From Motacilla alba alba (lineage: Eukaryota; Chordata; Aves; Passeriformes; Motacillidae), in NCBI RefSeq assembly GCF_015832195.1, contig NC_052021.1:3286001-3350000 (forward strand): 64,000 bases of DNA. Direction: 5' to 3'. The position numbers and the translations under genes were made by a program. A model generated the notes under the pieces. That model saw only the letters and a list, made by a program, of their open reading frames with translations. It had not been told where the DNA came from and made no database searches. Positions within the stretch are counted from its first letter, which is position 1. Each line of letters begins with the position of its first letter. Below are positions 19,601 to 30,872 of the stretch, in pieces.

Positions 19601-22600
19601 AACATGTTGCTATTTTAGCTCAGCCTCTTTTTCCCTTTCCTCGCTGTCCCGAGAGAATTGAGGGCTGCTCTCTCAGCCTGGCTCCCTTTGCAGCTGTAGC
19701 TTTGACATTTAAAACAAGACATGGAAGAGCTTTGTTTGCCAAGGGTGGGAAAAACCCCGGCATTACTTCTGTTTGTAAGTGGTTTTAATCTATCCCAGCA
19801 GAAGGGAGAAGGCCTGTGCAGGGTATTCTCTCTCTGTAGCTGGCCCTGCTTTGGGCAGGAGGTTGAACTTCCTGAGGTCACTTCCAAGCTGAGTTTTCAT
19901 ACAATCCTGCACAATCTTACAGAAGGAGCTCTGTGCCCCTCTGCACTCAAACCACCTCAGGAATATCCTGTTTCAGCCTGTAAGCAGGTGAAACGTGGAT
20001 CATGGCCACCTTTTGTGGTCCCTCCCTGGCCAGCCAGCAGCACCCTCCACACTGTGACTTTGGAGTAAGAGTTTTCTTCTTCCTTCAGGTAATGTGCACG
20101 TGTACAGCAATGGCAGGATGAGGTACACCTACCACCAGAGGCAGGACAGGCGGGAGCACCAGGGCGATGTAAGTGGCAAACACCTGGCATCTGGGAGGCT
20201 GGAGGCTTTCCCAGCACATCACTGGGAGCTGGTTCCTGGGCCTGGCTTGTGAAACAGTCCTGCTTGTTGCCACCCTCTCAGACAGAAAGCTGAAGACAAG
20301 GCTGTTGTCTGGGCAGAGCCAATTTTATTGTAAAAAAACAACTTCCTGAATATTTTTATCTCAAGCTTAAAGGTGGAACTGAAAGGAGCTCAGGAGGTGA
20401 GGGAGAGGGGAATTTACCTTCAGTTGTCCAGCACTGAAAAGGGGAGAAAGCCATCCATAAAACCAGTCCTGCTCACTAGTTTGCTCTAGAAAAACGAGCT
20501 GTGGGCATGAGGCTTTTGGAATTCCCTCCCAGGGCTCTCCCTGGCAGTCCCCTCTGCCCGTTGTCACATCCAGAGAAGGGCCAGAGGGTTTGGATCTTCA
20601 GAGTCACGCTGTCCTGTGGGCTGCTGGGTTCCCCTCAGCTATTTTGGGTTAGTCCTTGTGAAAAGCAGGAGAGAGGAGGCTGTGTTGGAGCACTGGGAGG
20701 GAAGGAGGAAGGGAGGTGCCATGGGATCCTTGTCCAGCTGTATGGGTGGCACTCCACCGTGTGTTTCTGTTCCCTCAGGGCGGCCTGGGGCTGTTTGTCC
20801 AGCTGATGCCCATCCTCATCCTGATCATCGTGTCAGCTCTCAGCCAGATGATGGTCTCCAGCCCACCCTACAGTTTGAGCCACAGGCTGTTAGTACCCAT
20901 TCCTCTAAAACTTACCCACATGGGAGGGGTGGGCTCTGGAGGGGCGTGGTGGGACAGGGATCTTGCCTCTGTTCTTACTTTGGGTTTTTTTGCTTTATGT
21001 CCTGAGCCCATGGCTCCTGCTGCCAGTGAAGTCTTTGTGGTTCTCAAACAGCTGTGAGATACAAGGTGCAGGCAGAGTTGGAGGGGGTTCTCCCCTGATG
21101 GAGAGAGTTCCTTGTCAGGGACCTTCTGCAGTCCATACCCACACTGTGTCTGTCATGGAAGGGGACAGACAGAGTGGTCTGGGGAGGCTGCAGCCCAGCA
21201 CCGAAATCCCATATGGAACGAATCGAGGTGTAGAGTGTGAAAAACAAAAGCCATGTTCTCCATGAAAGCCTAAGCACAGCACAGTAGGGGAAGAGGATAA
21301 GGAATAAAAGTCACTCCCAGAGAAATCCCGTTTCTGAACTCTCATCTTGCCATGAAGCTTTGGTCAGACATTCAGGATGTGAAAGTGAAACTGCTCTGTT
21401 CTAGATCCTGTGGAAATGCCCCCATCTGCTCCCTTCAGTGACTAATGGAATGTGTCCCCATTCTTAGTCACTTTGCAGTGCTAACAAAGAGTGGGAAAAC
21501 AGGCTTGATTTCTGTCTGCTTGCATCATTCCTGGCAAAGGCTTAATGCATGTTCAGTGTGAGTTCTTACGTGCATTTAGAAAGGGCAGACATGGTTGCAG
21601 CCTGGTGTTCCTTCAAATTTCACGGGAAGCAATGTTTGCCATTGATCATAGAATCCCAGAAGGCTTTGGATTGGAAGGGACCTTAAAATTATCTTGTTCC
21701 ACCCCCTGTCGTGGCCATGGACACCTCCCACTAGACCAGGTTGCTCCAAGCCCCATCTAACCTGGCCTTGAACAATTCCAGGGGAGGGGCATGATGTTAA
21801 ATACTATAAAACCCAGCTTAGCTTTCAGATTCAGAGCAAAGACTGGGACATTGGTGCTTGGGACCAGAAGATGGGATGGTTTTGGCACAGTTAAGGGTTA
21901 TTCTGAGAGGGTGAAGGCTGTTGAGCTGTTATTTCCACAGCTGGCACTAGCATTGTCAAACTTAGCATTATACACATTCACCAGTTTGGTTTATACTGGT
22001 GAAGAGTTTGTGGCGTGAGAAGACACTGAAGGGAGGGAGCATTTAAGTGGGCAGGGATTTGCTTCCAGCCTTGCCAGCTGCCAGAGGGAGCCATCCCTGA
22101 GGCCCAGATGTTTCTGTGCTGCCCCATTCCCTGTTCCCTGTGCTGTCCCTGTCTCTGTTTGCTCAGGTAGCAGCAAGCAACCCGATTTCCAAGCCTGGAT
22201 GTGGACAAGGATGGGAAGTGAGCTCGTCCAGTCCCGCTCCCCGAGCAGGCAGGGTGCTTGAGCTGGGATGAGGTGGTGCAGGGCCGGCAGGAGGAGCTGC
22301 TGCATCGCTCACTGCCTGCTCCTCTGCCGGCAGGGAAGGGAAAGCTGTGCCTCAGCTCAGCGAGCAGCGCAGCAGAAGCTTTGAACCCACAGGTTTAAAT
22401 GCCACTCCTCCATAGTGAAGGTGTCACCGAGGAGGGCAGAGTCCTAAAGAATCTCTGTTACCTTTGTGACTCTCTTCCAAAAAGGATCCTCCTGCTGGAA
22501 GAGCTGCCTGGCTGTGGGCCTGATTGTCACTGTTCAGTAACACCTCATGGAATTGGCCTGACTTAATTGCATGTCTGGCTGCAGGTGACAGGTTTCTTGT

Positions 22601-24729
22601 GCCCTCATTTTCGTGCTTCACACTCCAGTGTGCTGCTGCAGCCCTGCCATTCCCAATCCTTCTCCTGTGAGGGCACACTCTGGAGTCCATCTTTATCCAG
22701 GAGAGGAATATGAGCTTTGGGAGAGCTCAGGGCTCTGTCTTGGCAGGTAAAATAGTGAACTTGGCTTTTTCCTTGAGAAATCCCAGCAGAGCTGTGTGCT
22801 CCTGTGCAGTCCATTCAGTTACCAGCACTGGACCTTGGTGAAACGTGCAGGAGTCCTGGGATCCCAGCTGTATTCTCTGATAACAGGCTGAAGGGTGAGC
22901 TGGATGAGTTAATGTTTACAGCTGGCTTAAGAATCAGGCTGGCTCTGAGTGCAGCAGCAGCAGCAGCTGGTATTTATTACAGGGAACTTCGGGCACGTCT
23001 CCAGGTGGAGCCGTTCCTGGCAAATGCAGCATTTGGGCCCAGCTCCTGTGTTACAGCTCACACACGCACCCTAAGGAGGATCTCTAGGTTTGCTGGGGTG
23101 CCAGGGGAAGCGAGAGCAGGGCTTTGTGTGAAATGCAAATCCACAGGGCCAGGGGAGGAAGAGATTTCCTTCTGGAAAGTGCTTTCTGTGCTGGTTGATG
23201 CAGGCCGGGGCACAGAGCAGGTCCCATCTTGCGAATGGAGGAAATCACAGATTTAATAATTTAATGAAAATTCCAGGGAACATTTTATTTTAAGTGGATT
23301 TAGGCTCTGGGCAATATGTCTTGGAGTTATGTCTGTATTCAGAGCTCTGTCCACCTTGCTGGAGGCCTGGCAGCTTCTTCTCTCCCTGTGTTGGTGGCTG
23401 GTTTCCACCAGAAATGCTGCTCCCTTCCACCCTCCAAGCCAGTGGCTGGATAGGGGTGAGGGATGTTTCCTGCTGTTTGGAGTCACATCACCCGAGCTGG
23501 GGGCTTTGCTGTGCCCTTGAAACACGTCCTACACTGTTGTGCTCTTGCCCCTGCACCAGGTCTGTGGGTCACACGCACAGGAGGGTCACAGAGCACTTGA
23601 AAGTCCCCTACTACGTGTCCGAGAGCTTTGCCGAGGAGTACACGGGCACGAACCTGAAGAACGTGGAGCGGAGCGTGGAGGACGACTACATAGCAAACCT
23701 TCGGAACAACTGCTGGAGGGAGAAGCAGCAGAGTGAGTAGCGAGGGCTCAGGGGCTGCTCCACGGAGTGGCTTTGGAAAGGTCTTTGAGTGAGGACCAAG
23801 CCGTGCTGAAGTTATACTTTACCACGGTGCCAGCACATTTCCTGTGTTGTTGGCTTTGTTTTTTCCAGTCTATGATTTCATGACAGGCCCGGTATGTGGG
23901 GGTTTTTTGTTTTGTTTTGCTTTTTAATGCTGCTGCAGAACTGGTCAGACAGGAGCTGTGCCCCAGAGGTTCCCCTGCCGTGTCAGCAGGATACCTCTGA
24001 TTTCCAGTGGAGGGGGAAGGTAGAACCTCTGGGATCCCTGCTAGCCCTGTGTAATATTTCAGTCGGTCAAGGACGGTGCTGGAAAGTCTGGTGCCCACGG
24101 TGTCACGCGTCCCACATCCCACCCCTGCTCCGAGGCTGCGGGGGCTGCCCAGGCAGGAGATCCAGCCAGATATCCTGGCAGCAGAGCGTGGTGAGGGCAG
24201 CGAGTCCAGGGGCGACCTGTGTGCTCTGGCTGCAGTGATGGTCACGGCTCTTGGAGCGGCCGGGGTCGGATTTCAGCTCTGGAATGCCGGAGGGGCCGTG
24301 ATCATCCCTGGGCGGTGCCAAACTCAGGAGCCCTGCTGGGGTGATCTTTGTGCGGGCTGCCCGTGCGCCTCCTGGCACCGGAGCCGGGTTCCCTTGGCTT
24401 TTCCCGGGATGGATGAGCTGTCAGCAGCTCTTACGCCCATCCTGTCCTGAAGGGCGCGGGGCATTTCCTCATCCTCATCCTCATCCTTTGCTTCACCTTG
24501 GACAGCTGGAGCTGCCTCCCGTTGCCAGCAGGGCCGGTGGGGGAGCAGGGCCTGGCAGGGAGTCTCTTCCAGAGCGCATTCCTGATGCCGAGCTTTTCCC
24601 TTTGCAGAGGAAGGCTTGTTGTACCGGGCACGCTACTTCGGGGACTCGGACCTGTACCAGCGGGCACAGAAGATGGGCACCCCCAGCTGTAGCAGACTGT
24701 CAGACGTCCAGGCCTCCCTGCACGGATAG
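10616..24729 (+). CDS. DNAJB12: DnaJ homolog subfamily B member 12 (ER-membrane J-protein), complete
   Basis: DNAJB12 is a tail-region-anchored ER-membrane J-protein that recruits cytosolic Hsc70 to quality control and degradation of membrane proteins. Coding exons: 10616-10748, 14561-14735, 15593-15738, 18539-18724, 20089-20168, 20779-20888, 23560-23732 and 24608-24729. They sum to 1125 nt (374 residues plus TAG), close to the human length. The J domain spans about residues 109-173 with HPD at 137-139. A Gly/Phe-rich linker contains [10 protein letters not shown] single membrane segment lies at about 243-263 ([17 protein letters not shown]). A DUF1977-type C-terminus ends in SLHG. The start has a strong Kozak context (GCCGCCATGG), and [11 protein letters not shown] matches the family N-terminus. 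Exons 2 and 6 use weak donors, GTTTGT and GTTAGT. The exon 6 end is fixed by frame and gives HRLSVGH across the junction. The residues after exon 1 (44-90) are the least conserved. Confidence 0.96.
11130..11575 (+). repeat. Pyrimidine-rich tandem low-complexity tract
   Basis: About 440 bp almost entirely of C and T on the + strand, built from irregular units such as CTATTCCTCCTTTC and CTGTTCCTCTCCT. It sits about 400 bp into DNAJB12 intron 1. Open frames across it encode only Ser/Pro/Leu/Phe-rich (or Arg/Glu-rich antisense) low-complexity peptides and are not genes. Confidence 0.85.
12690..13155 (+). mobile_element. CR1 LINE 3' fragment in DNAJB12 intron 1
   Basis: A sense CR1 copy. CCAGCACAGGAGGGATCTGG opens it, then the blocks GGCAGGCCCTGGCACAGGGT and GATCCCTGGCAGTGCCCAAG match the copies at 4757 and 9517. 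The 3' end near 13150 is degraded. Confidence 0.88.
14736..15592 (+). other. DNAJB12: DNAJB12 intron 2
   Basis: Weak donor GTTTGT at 14736, acceptor CTCCCCTGGCAG at 15592. No repeat or further exon is recognised in this 857-bp intron. Confidence 0.7.
15739..18538 (+). other. DNAJB12: DNAJB12 intron 3
   Basis: 2.8 kb between the exon encoding the HPD loop and the exon completing the J domain. Donor GTAAAG at 15739, acceptor TGTCACAG at 18538. It contains one short CR1 remnant (16525-16665). Nothing else is recognised. Confidence 0.7.
16525..16665 (+). mobile_element. Short CR1 remnant
   Basis: A sense CR1 piece with AGCTGTGGCTGCCCCTGGAT, GGAAGGTGTCCCTGCCCGTG and a CCTTCCACCCCAAAG terminus. 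Only about 140 bp of the 3' region remain. Confidence 0.8.
18725..20778 (+). other. DNAJB12: DNAJB12 introns 4 and 5
   Basis: Intron 4 is 18725-20088 (GTAAGC to CTTCAG) and intron 5 is 20169-20778 (GTAAGT to CCCTCAG), separated by the 80-bp exon 5. No repeats or extra exons are recognised in either. Confidence 0.7.
20889..23559 (+). other. DNAJB12: DNAJB12 intron 6
   Basis: 2.7 kb from the suboptimal donor GTTAGT at 20889 to the acceptor CTGCACCAG at 23559. It holds a CR1 remnant in antisense (about 21645-21790) and a short CAG run near 22952. Confidence 0.7.
21645..21790 (-). mobile_element. CR1 LINE fragment, antisense
   Basis: The reverse complement of a CR1 3' end: ATCATAGAATCCCAGAAGGC, then TTGGAAGGGACCTTAAAATT, CATGGACACCTCCCACTAGA and CAAGCCCCATCTAACCTGGC. 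It is about 145 bp long and inserted opposite to the host gene. Confidence 0.88.
23733..24607 (+). other. DNAJB12: DNAJB12 intron 7
   Basis: Donor GTGAGT at 23733 and acceptor CCCTTTGCAG at 24607. The second half is GC-rich with many CpGs. A short TCCTCA repeat lies near 24468-24486. No exon is recognised. Confidence 0.7.
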
Positions 24730-26359
24730 TCCCAGCCCAAGTACGAGCCGGGAGCAGGGATCCGTAGTGCTTTCATCACTGAACCCCTGATTGAGACACA
24801 GCCCTCCAGGAGTCTCCTCGGGGTGCGCACGCGCAGCCTCCCCTCCGACGGCGCTCCCTCGTTAATCGGGAATCGATTGGGTTTAGTTTGCATGTCGGCC
24901 CCCTCGGCTCTCTCCTGGGCTCCCCGTTTTCTCTGGCCTCTAGGGACAGGGCAGAATCCCTTGGTGAGGCATTGGAAGTTTCTTAGGCGCTGCGGCATCC
25001 AGCCCCCACATTTTAATGAGCCCTTGGTTTTGGTTGCTTTGTTGTCTGTTTTGCTGGGGAAGCTGTTATCCCTGGCACGTGAAGCACCACGGTGACAGGG
25101 AATGGAGTCCCACCCAACAGATGTTCCTTGTCCCCCCTCCCGTTGTCTTCCCATTCAAGGAGAACAAAGCAAATGCTCCCAGCAGGTTGTAGGAGTAACT
25201 TTCTGGGTTAAACTGGCAATCAAAGTGAAAGCAGCTGGGGGGAGGTCTGGAAGATTTGGGGGTTGGAGAGCTTGGATTAAGGAGAGCCCGGATAACACAT
25301 GTGAGACCGGATGTGCTGGGAGAACTGCACCAAAATCATGAAAAAAAATTTGCCTCAGGGTTTGGAGCCCCTTTTCTGCATAAATTTTTGGGCTGATTTC
25401 ACCTACCAGGTACTGCTGGGCTGCCTATGAAATGTGCAGATCCCGCTGCCCCAAAATTATCCGAGCACAGGATTTTTATAGAAAAACTCCTGGGTGAAGC
25501 TTGTTCCAGGTGTTGTATGGACACCGTTCCGGCTCACAGGGACTCCTTGAGGATGTTGGCTGTTGAGCTGCTTGATTTGCACTTTTGGGGATTGTTTTCC
25601 TCGGCGTCTGAAAGTTTGGCCTTTAAAGCAAATCCTCTGGGGCACATTGGGCTTTTCTTTGGGTGTATCCTGGTTTCGGATCCGTGCTTACCTCGATCCT
25701 CCCGCTCTCTCGTTTGGATGACTGCGCCTCTTCTGGTATTAATTACCTGCTTTTCTTTAATTCCTTCTCTGCACCCGTGGTCTGGAAAGAGCCTGGAAAA
25801 GCTGCTGCCTGTGCTGTGGGGTGGGGAAGCAAGGGGGAGGCACAGACTGGCCGGAGACTGACACCGCTGCCGCTTTTGTTCCCAGAGCGTTGAAACGCCT
25901 GAAGACTTTTGGGGAAGTGCACTGAGCCGAGGTGACAGACTTTGCTATTTAAAAAGAATCAAACCTTATCTTAAAGATGGAATTGGAGAATTAGCAACGC
26001 ACAACTGCCCCTCTTTCTTCTCTCTGCCTCTCTCTGACGATCGCAGGCAGCGCTTGGGACAGGAAATCCAGCTCTCTGTCTTCCTCCTCCCCTTCCAACA
26101 CCGCTGGCGTGCTCCCAGGATCCCACAAGGATCCCACAAGGATCCCACAGCCCCTGGAACAGACACACTGAGTGTAAAATTACCCAAACTAACTGCAGAA
26201 GCCGTGAAGCAGAAGGAGACCCTTCGCCGCTGCCAATGGAGAGAGAAGTGGGATTTTATTGATAGAAGAAAACACTAAAGAGAAAGAAAATATAATCTAT
26301 TTAGCATTAATTTATAGCTGTATATATGTTGTACTTTTAAACTATGCAGGGGTTGGATG

Positions 26360-26365
26360 ATTAAA
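26360..26365 (+). terminator. DNAJB12: Candidate proximal poly(A) signal of DNAJB12
   Basis: ATTAAA followed by a T/G-rich stretch (TTATTTTGGTTTCTG), about 1.6 kb after the stop codon. Confidence 0.45.
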
Positions 26366-27684
26366 TTATTTTGGTTTCTGCCCGTTTTGGGGAGCAGGGC
26401 GGCAGGAAGCCTCTTCCCAGGGTGTCTCTGTCCACAGCACTTTCCTCCCTGGAAAACAGGAATCCCTTTGCAGTTGCTGTCCCTTTGCTCCCGGGAGGAC
26501 ATTCTGTGGATGGGGACGTCCATACACCTGCTCTTGGGGTTCTGATAAACCAAGTGCCAGATGTGCAGGGGTCACAGAGGACGGGGGCAGCCCGTGCAGA
26601 GCCGTGGATTTGCAGCGTCGGCGGGAGCCCGGGCTCAGCTGAGCGCCGGCGTGGCGCTTGCCGTGGGGAGGATTGTCCTGGATGGATTTTGCTCGTCAGT
26701 CTTTGCTTGGTTTGTGCACGTTACTCCTTTTTCTGCCGAGCCTGCTCGAATTCTGCCTGGTAATCAGGGCTTTCCACCAGCCCTTTGTTGGGAGCTTTTG
26801 TGCTCGGTTCCTCTCCCCCAGGCACCCAGCGGCGCTCCCGGGTGCAGCCTGGCCCCGGCCTTCACGCCCCGTCCCGTGTTTCCTGAGGGACACCTGGAAA
26901 ATGCCACAGATCCATAAGGAACTGAGTATTCTGTTGGAAGAAGTTCTGCTGGGGGAGATCAGGGGGTGTCTGATCTGCCCTCTGCCTGCCCCACCACGGG
27001 CAGGACCAGAGAGAGGCTCGTCCAGGTGAGGAGCCATCTCTTGGAAGCAAAGCCAGCACGAGCAGAGCCGCCTCCCATGGAATCAACTGGATTATTTAAT
27101 TTTTTTTTTTTTTTTTTTGCTGCTCTGCAGCTCATTTGTGTCTAAAGACATTTCCAGTGCTAAACCATCCCCTGGCACGCTCAGGGCAGTGAACTGGGAG
27201 CACGGCAGCTCCCGGGTGGGCTGGCTGAGGTGGTTTTATCCCGTTGTCCTTAGGAATCCATGCGCTCTGTCTTGGCTGTTTATTTATTTTGTGAAATCTC
27301 GGCCTCCCGTTGGCTGCAGGCCCTGTTATCCCACAGCCACCATGGCTTGGATCTGATTTTAAGGGGTTTTATTATTTCTTTTTTTTTTGTAATGGTTCCT
27401 CCACCTTCAGAAGAAACTGGGTGGAAGTTCAGGATTGGAAATGGCGCTCGATAGAGGCACAGGGATGATGGGGACAGGGTTGAACCGAAATCCTGCTCGC
27501 AGAAGGAGCTGGGTGTGTTGCCCGGTGCCATTCCCTGCCCGGAGCCTGCCTGCCAAAACCTTCAGGTTATTTTTCCTGGTAGATACCCACGGATCACAGG
27601 GAGGGAGAAGGCATCGATCCCAGTGGATGCTCACAGAGGCTGTATCTCTCGATTTAGAGTTAATTATACAACTGTACATCTATA

Positions 27685-27690
27685 AATAAA
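27685..27690 (+). terminator. DNAJB12: Candidate distal poly(A) signal of DNAJB12
   Basis: AATAAA in an AT-rich context, followed about 30 bp later by GGCTTGGTGTCCTGTGG, a good GU-rich downstream element. It lies about 3 kb after the stop codon. Confidence 0.5.
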
Positions 27691-27705
27691 TGTTTATAAT
27701 GTGAA

Positions 27706-30299
27706 AGACTCAGGCTGGCTTGGTGTCCTGTGGATCCCTGCTCCAGCCAGCTCTGGTTTTGCAGCTCCTCGGTGGTGGATGGAATTTGGGGTCTTTGCCA
27801 TCCCAATGGCCGAGAACTCTGGCCCTGTGAGGGCTACCCTGATGGAAGGACAGGGAGGGGATGGAGAGGACGTGGTGCCCCTGGCAAGGTGACAGCAAAC
27901 ACCCAGCAGGGCACCTTTGCTTCAGCCCCGTTCTGCTGGGGTGTTCCCAGAAGGGCCTTCCTCCCATTAGCCCCACACCCTCTGGCTCAGCCTTATTCCC
28001 ACCCTAGGATGCCACCGGCCTGGCAGCATTGTCCTGGCATTGGCAGGTGCCCTGTGGGCACCATCCCCAGCAGGTGGGCAGGAAGACCCGGGCTGCCTTT
28101 GTTCCGGGCAGAGACGCTGCCTTGGGTGCCCTTCCTGCTGGCAGTGGTTGGAAGCTGCTGGCCCCAGAGCCTCAGGCCTGGATTTGGGATGGGTCTCTTT
28201 TCCTCCCCAGGCCCGTGCACCGAAGTGCTGGAAGCTTTGGGTGGGAATTTCCCCCTTCTCTCAGAGGGCAAGAGTGGGAATTTCTCCCCTTTCCCTTTTT
28301 TTCCCCTCCTGTCAGAGCCATTTCCCCTCTGGTGGTGAGTCAGCCCTGCCGGCACGGGGCACATGCACAGCCCAGCTTTTGGGGTGGTTTTGCTGCATTT
28401 TGGGTCATTCCCAGCCCGGGGCAATGGGAGACACTTGAATTTCAGGGTGTGCTGGTCCCTGCCCACTCACCAAAGGCTTGGGTGGTTTGAGCTGCCCATT
28501 AGCTCGTTAGCCCAAGCTTTTAATTGGAGCAGCTGCCAAAGGCAGGGAGGCATCAGAGCGAGGCAGGTGCTCCAGGAGCATCCTCCTCTGGCAGGTAGGC
28601 AGCCACGGGGACCCCTCTTCCCCCCATCGCAGTTTTTGGTAGCAAAACCAGGAGGGTTTAGCACTATCCTGGGATTTAAACCCTCATTTGCATTATTGCT
28701 GCTGATGCCCCCAGAAATCTCCCTTTCCTCTGCTGGCACCCGGGATCCCTGGGCTGATGCCGGTGCCACAAATAGCCCGACTCTTCCCAGGTCCCAAAAT
28801 ATCCCTTGGCGTAACCCCTGCCTTGGGAGACATTTGATCCAGCCTCGCTGGAAGCTTCTGCACCTTCCAGGGAGCTGCCGAAGCCCAGGGACCTTGAGAC
28901 TCCCTCAAATTTCTCATGGAAAGGCCATTTTGCTATAAATAAAAGCAAAGCTTCACCTTTGTTGCTGGGGCTGTGACTGGGGCATGACTGGGTGGTTCCA
29001 CACAGAAGGTTTTGCTGGGCAGCCCCAGGACAGAGGCTGTGCCACGGCTCTGTGTTGGCTTTCGGCAGTTTTTGTGGAGTTTTCGTTCTGTTTTCTTGCT
29101 GTGATCATTTAAAAAAATTGGATGCAGAGCCCCTCGCCTTCCCCGAGAGTGACTGGTGGGGGTGACAAGCAGGGGTCACAGGAGCAGGACCACCCCTTTA
29201 GGAGCTGAGTATTTAAAAATCCACGTGTTTCTGGGGCTGTAAATACCACTGCCAGAGTCGGGATGCCTCGGCAGCACCGTGAATCTGCTGTGCCCTGGCA
29301 TCAGCGCTGCCTCCAGCCCGCGCTGCCCCGGGAACTCGGCCTTTGGAGCTCCCTCTCCGTGTCCCCAGGGGTGGCTTTGTGCTGGATGACCCCATGGGGG
29401 ATGCCCCTCACGTGAACGGGGGATGCTGTAGCATGTGATCCTTTGAGAAACGCTCCAAACCCCAACATTTTCGGGGAAATCCCCCCTCTTGGCACACAGC
29501 TGTGTGTAAAGGTGCATTTCCAGCTGTGTGAGCCCGGCGCTGCTCGCTGCCCGACTGCTGCGGGGTGATATTTACACCAGTGAGCACTCTCTGCTCCCAG
29601 CACTCCAGTTATGGGTCATTCATGTCAAAACCAAGGTTTTTATGGTGAAAACGCTCACCAAAAAGTCACCGTTGGTCCGTCCACAGGGGTATTAAAAAAA
29701 AACCACCAAAAATTAAACAAGCAAAGGCTAAGGCAGAAGGAGCTCACAGGTGAATGGAAATGGCTTTTCAGTTTTCAGGCTGGTTTTATCCCCCCACACC
29801 TTCCACGGGCTCCTCGTTTGCCAAGCAGCTTAATTACCCTTGAGTGAAAGCCTCTTCCCCGAGGCCTCTAATTGCAGGTTGGGGTAATTGGCCTCAGTGT
29901 TGCAGAGTGTGTTTGGGGCTGGGCCGTGCTTCACCCCCCCGGCAGGTGTGACCCTCCTCCTCCTCCTCTCCCTCAGTCCCAGTTTGAGCCCGTTCTCCTG
30001 GGTTTCTGCCCCAGTTCCCGCCGCGGCTGCCCGGGGAGGAGCAGCAGCCCCTGGCTGGGTGTTGGGGTGCTCCTCGCTGGGCAGGAGCAGCTCGGGGGCC
30101 TGACTCAGCCCCCCTGAGTCACAGCCCCGTGGCTCCCATCAGGAGTGGGTGCAGTGAGATTCCCCAGCGCTCCCAAAACATCCAACTCCCACCGCAGGGC
30201 TGCCCCACCAGGGAAAGGCTTCCCGAGGGTGCCAGCAGGGAATCTCAAAGCAGTGGTTGCATCATCCCCCCCCCAGCAGAGGTGACAGCAGGGAGACGG
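27706..30299. other. Convergent intergenic region DNAJB12 / DDIT4
   Basis: 2.6 kb between the 3' ends of two convergent genes. An additional AATAAA on the + strand lies at about 28937-28942 and could mark an even longer DNAJB12 transcript. No repeat or conserved coding exon is recognised. Confidence 0.55.
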
Positions 30300-30872
30300 C
30301 GGCTTATCAATCAAGACAAGTTTTATTAGAAAAGTAAAAAACCACCCGACACGATTGCATAGGAATTCTCGCACTTGAACATCAAGTGTATGAGTGTAAA
30401 CTGTAACCAACGAAGTGTCCCCAGCGTGTCAGGGCCAGGGTCCTGCCCTCCGGCCCCTCTCCCGATCAAAGACACAATTCCAGCCGGGCTTGGCCTTTGA
30501 TCCAGAGCCCCTCGGCCGCCACTCGCCCTCCCCCGAGACCCCATTGATTACAATCCTGGTTTACAAAAAAAAAAAACAACCCACGATTGATCAGCCATCG
30601 GGAGACCGGCACCCCTCCGGCAGCCCCGCTGCCGCCTCCGGGATCATCCCACAATCACCGACGGCGGGAAGCGACCTCCGCCCGGGTCCCGGCTGCTGCC
30701 CGCCAGGGCTGGCCCGGCACGGGCAGGCCCCGCGGGGACCTCGGCCCGCCCCAACTACTTCCACCTACAGCCCTACTCCAGCCTAACCTAAACTACAGCG
30801 GCTGCCAGGAGCCGCCACGCTCTGCCCGGCTCTTCCGAAGCGCTTGGGAAGCGGCTGCCGCGGCCCGGCCCA
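30300..30872 (-). other. DDIT4: DDIT4 3' untranslated region
   Basis: Lies downstream of the DDIT4 stop on the minus strand, to just past the AATAAA at 30327-30322. Near its distal end is a perfect 7-bp inverted repeat CACTTGA-ACA-TCAAGTG (30372-30388). The length is short for a mammalian DDIT4 UTR but plausible. Confidence 0.7.
30322..30327 (-). terminator. DDIT4: DDIT4 poly(A) signal
   Basis: Reads AATAAA on the minus strand (TTTATT on +), 550 bp after the DDIT4 stop. It is the first canonical signal there. Confidence 0.75.

Larger units (their letters stand above)
24730..27705 (+). other. DNAJB12: DNAJB12 3' untranslated region (extent inferred)
   Basis: Follows the DNAJB12 stop. It contains a threefold 13-bp ACAAGGATCCC-type direct repeat at about 26123-26150 and T runs at 27099-27118. 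It is assigned as UTR because candidate poly(A) signals occur at 26360 and 27685 and no other gene intervenes. Which signal is used cannot be told from sequence. Confidence 0.55.

Noticed and set aside
20879..20892. A GC-AG intron ending DNAJB12 exon 6 at CACAG|GCTGTT
   Set aside because: The ordinary GT donor three bases downstream (CT|GTTAGT) also keeps the frame and gives the expected residue count across the junction.
22804..23256. A 150-codon open frame in DNAJB12 intron 6
   Set aside because: Contains a CAG run translating to poly-Ala. It has no homology I recognise and lies inside an intron with no splice signals that fit.
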